This document shows positions 35,045-35,800 of a stretch of 35,800 bases of DNA, in pieces (the stretch's first letter is position 1; every line of letters begins with the position of its first letter). A program made the position numbers and the translations under genes. This DNA comes from JBICIG01 sp043101605. Its GTDB lineage: Bacteria > Planctomycetota > Phycisphaerae > Phycisphaerales > UBA1924. The notes beneath the pieces are model-generated. The model saw nothing but the letters and a program-made list of their open reading frames with translations. It was not told the origin of the DNA and searched no databases. The stretch spans positions 1 through 35,800 of the forward strand of contig JBICIG010000001.1 of assembly GCA_043101605.1 (NCBI GenBank), written 5' to 3'.

Positions 35045-35724
35045 AGCCGGGCCCCGTGATCGCGATGGTGGGGCTGATCTTCCTGGGGATGTGGCTGGTG
35101 TGGCTGCGTCCGAGCCCGGTCACCGCCGAGCTGCGCGAAGGCGCCAAGACGACGCAGATCCGGCTCGGGCAGAGCAAGGGCGTGGTCGAGGTGGTCGAGC
35201 CCGGAGAGGGCGGGGGAACGCCGACCTACCGCGTGCTCTGGACGACCGGTGCCGCGTCCGAGGCGCTGAGCGAGGCCGAGTTCGAGCGCGTCTTCGGGAA
35301 GGATGCGGCGGTGCTGGTCCGCGGGGACGAGCCCAACTTCCTCTTCCGCATCTTCAACATCACGAGCTGGTCGAGCATGATCTGGGTCGGGATCGGGCTC
35401 GGCGGGCAGATCGTCTTCTCGTGCCGATTCATCGTGCAGTGGATCATCTCCGAGCGTCGCCGCGAGAGCGTGATCCCCACGGTGTTCTGGTGGATCAGCC
35501 TGGGCGGCGCGGTCTGCCTGTTCACCTACTTCGTCTGGCGGCAGGATGTCGTGGGCGTGCTCGGGCAGTCGTCGGGGCTGGTGATCTACGCGCGGAACCT
35601 GCGGCTGATCAAAAAGCAGCAGCGACGCGCCCGCCGAGCCCGCGAGGGCACCACCGCCGCGGCACTCGCCGGTTCCGAGAACCCGGCCGACCCGAGCGCC
35701 AACACGCCCGAGAACGCCGGCTGA
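35041..35724 (+). CDS. LAB_N-domain (LpxB N-terminal-like) membrane protein
   Basis: Predicted 227 residues. One membrane anchor (about 4-24) is followed by a soluble beta-rich segment. A LAB_N domain begins at about residue 105 (WSSMIWVGIGLGGQIVFSCRFIVQWIISERRRESVIPTVFWW), continues with three spans and ends GQSSGLVIYARNL. LAB_N is the small membrane domain at the N-terminus of some lipid A disaccharide synthases and is also found alone beside GT2 glycosyltransferases; its biochemical role is unclear. The GTG start in GTGA overlaps the GT2 stop, so the two are translationally coupled. The first 100 residues before LAB_N are longer than in most stand-alone homologues. The tail is charged and disordered. 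Confidence 0.88.
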   Translation: MKPGPVIAMVGLIFLGMWLVWLRPSPVTAELREGAKTTQIRLGQSKGVVEVVEPGEGGGTPTYRVLWTTGAASEALSEAEFERVFGKDAAVLVRGDEPNFLFRIFNITSWSSMIWVGIGLGGQIVFSCRFIVQWIISERRRESVIPTVFWWISLGGAVCLFTYFVWRQDVVGVLGQSSGLVIYARNLRLIKKQQRRARRAREGTTAAALAGSENPADPSANTPENAG

Positions 35725-35800
35725 GGGGTCTTCGGCGTGTTGGGGCGGCGGACGGTCGCCGGGCGGGGTTGCGGCGGGGGTCCCCGCCGGAGAGACTGAA

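Overview
The window is GC-rich DNA from a bacterium, most likely a member of the Planctomycetota and probably of the Phycisphaerae. The reasons are two secreted proteins ending in a PEP-CTERM-type tail (VPAPG, hydrophobic stretch, RRRR), a PA14 / beta-propeller / ThuA fusion, a collagen-like surface protein, a MoxR plus BatA-type VWA pair, and many unrecognised secreted proteins. This taxonomic call is an inference from gene content; no marker was searched. There is no CRISPR array, prophage or transposase gene, and most of the window is ordinary chromosome.

Layout. 1-792 holds no gene I can support. 920-2674 encodes a secreted collagen-like protein with a repeated stalk and an S74-type self-cleaving chaperone tail. 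At 2651-5291 a PAP2 lipid phosphatase and a GT39-like membrane glycosyltransferase diverge from start codons that share the same CATG. truB (5288-5998) overlaps the glycosyltransferase stop and converges on a membrane-anchored SurA/PpiD-like gene (5999-8080); rpsD follows on the minus strand. purF begins a plus-strand series: a LolD/MacB-type ABC ATPase, an alpha/beta hydrolase, a GH3-type acyl-adenylating enzyme and an isolated nuoH. 15577-16620 (-) is an unknown secreted protein with an internal duplication. A tRNA gene with a Cys anticodon and a long variable arm lies at 16735-16819. A BLUF photoreceptor (-) diverges from a PilZ-like/receiver/HPt-like protein with degenerate catalytic sites, followed by MoxR. 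19843-20141 is a composite of inverted dispersed repeats. After it come a GH16 glycosidase, an L7/L12-C-domain-like small protein, an aquaporin (-), a secreted unknown, a BatA-like VWA protein and rlmE (both -), two tandem paralogous PEP-CTERM proteins with clear terminators, the PA14/propeller/ThuA protein, a secreted helical unknown (-), ppa (-), a zinc-ribbon membrane protein, a [2Fe-2S] ferredoxin (-), and a GT2 glycosyltransferase overlapping a LAB_N membrane protein at the right edge.

Functional themes are cell-surface and envelope biology (polyprenyl-linked glycosyl transfer: GT39, GT2, LAB_N, PAP2), export and sorting (PEP-CTERM, SurA-like), light or second-messenger signalling (BLUF with the degenerate PilZ/REC/HPt protein) and housekeeping (truB, rpsD, purF, nuoH, rlmE, ppa, tRNA).

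Three observations stand out. (1) The tetranucleotide ACGT occurs about twenty times in the first 10.2 kb, and I found none in the remaining 25.5 kb, where Asp/Tyr/Asn/His codons before Val switch to NAT. (2) The GCA-anticodon tRNA has class II architecture with U73. (3) Several genes start exactly 8-9 nt after a TAnnnT -10 hexamer, which predicts leaderless mRNAs.
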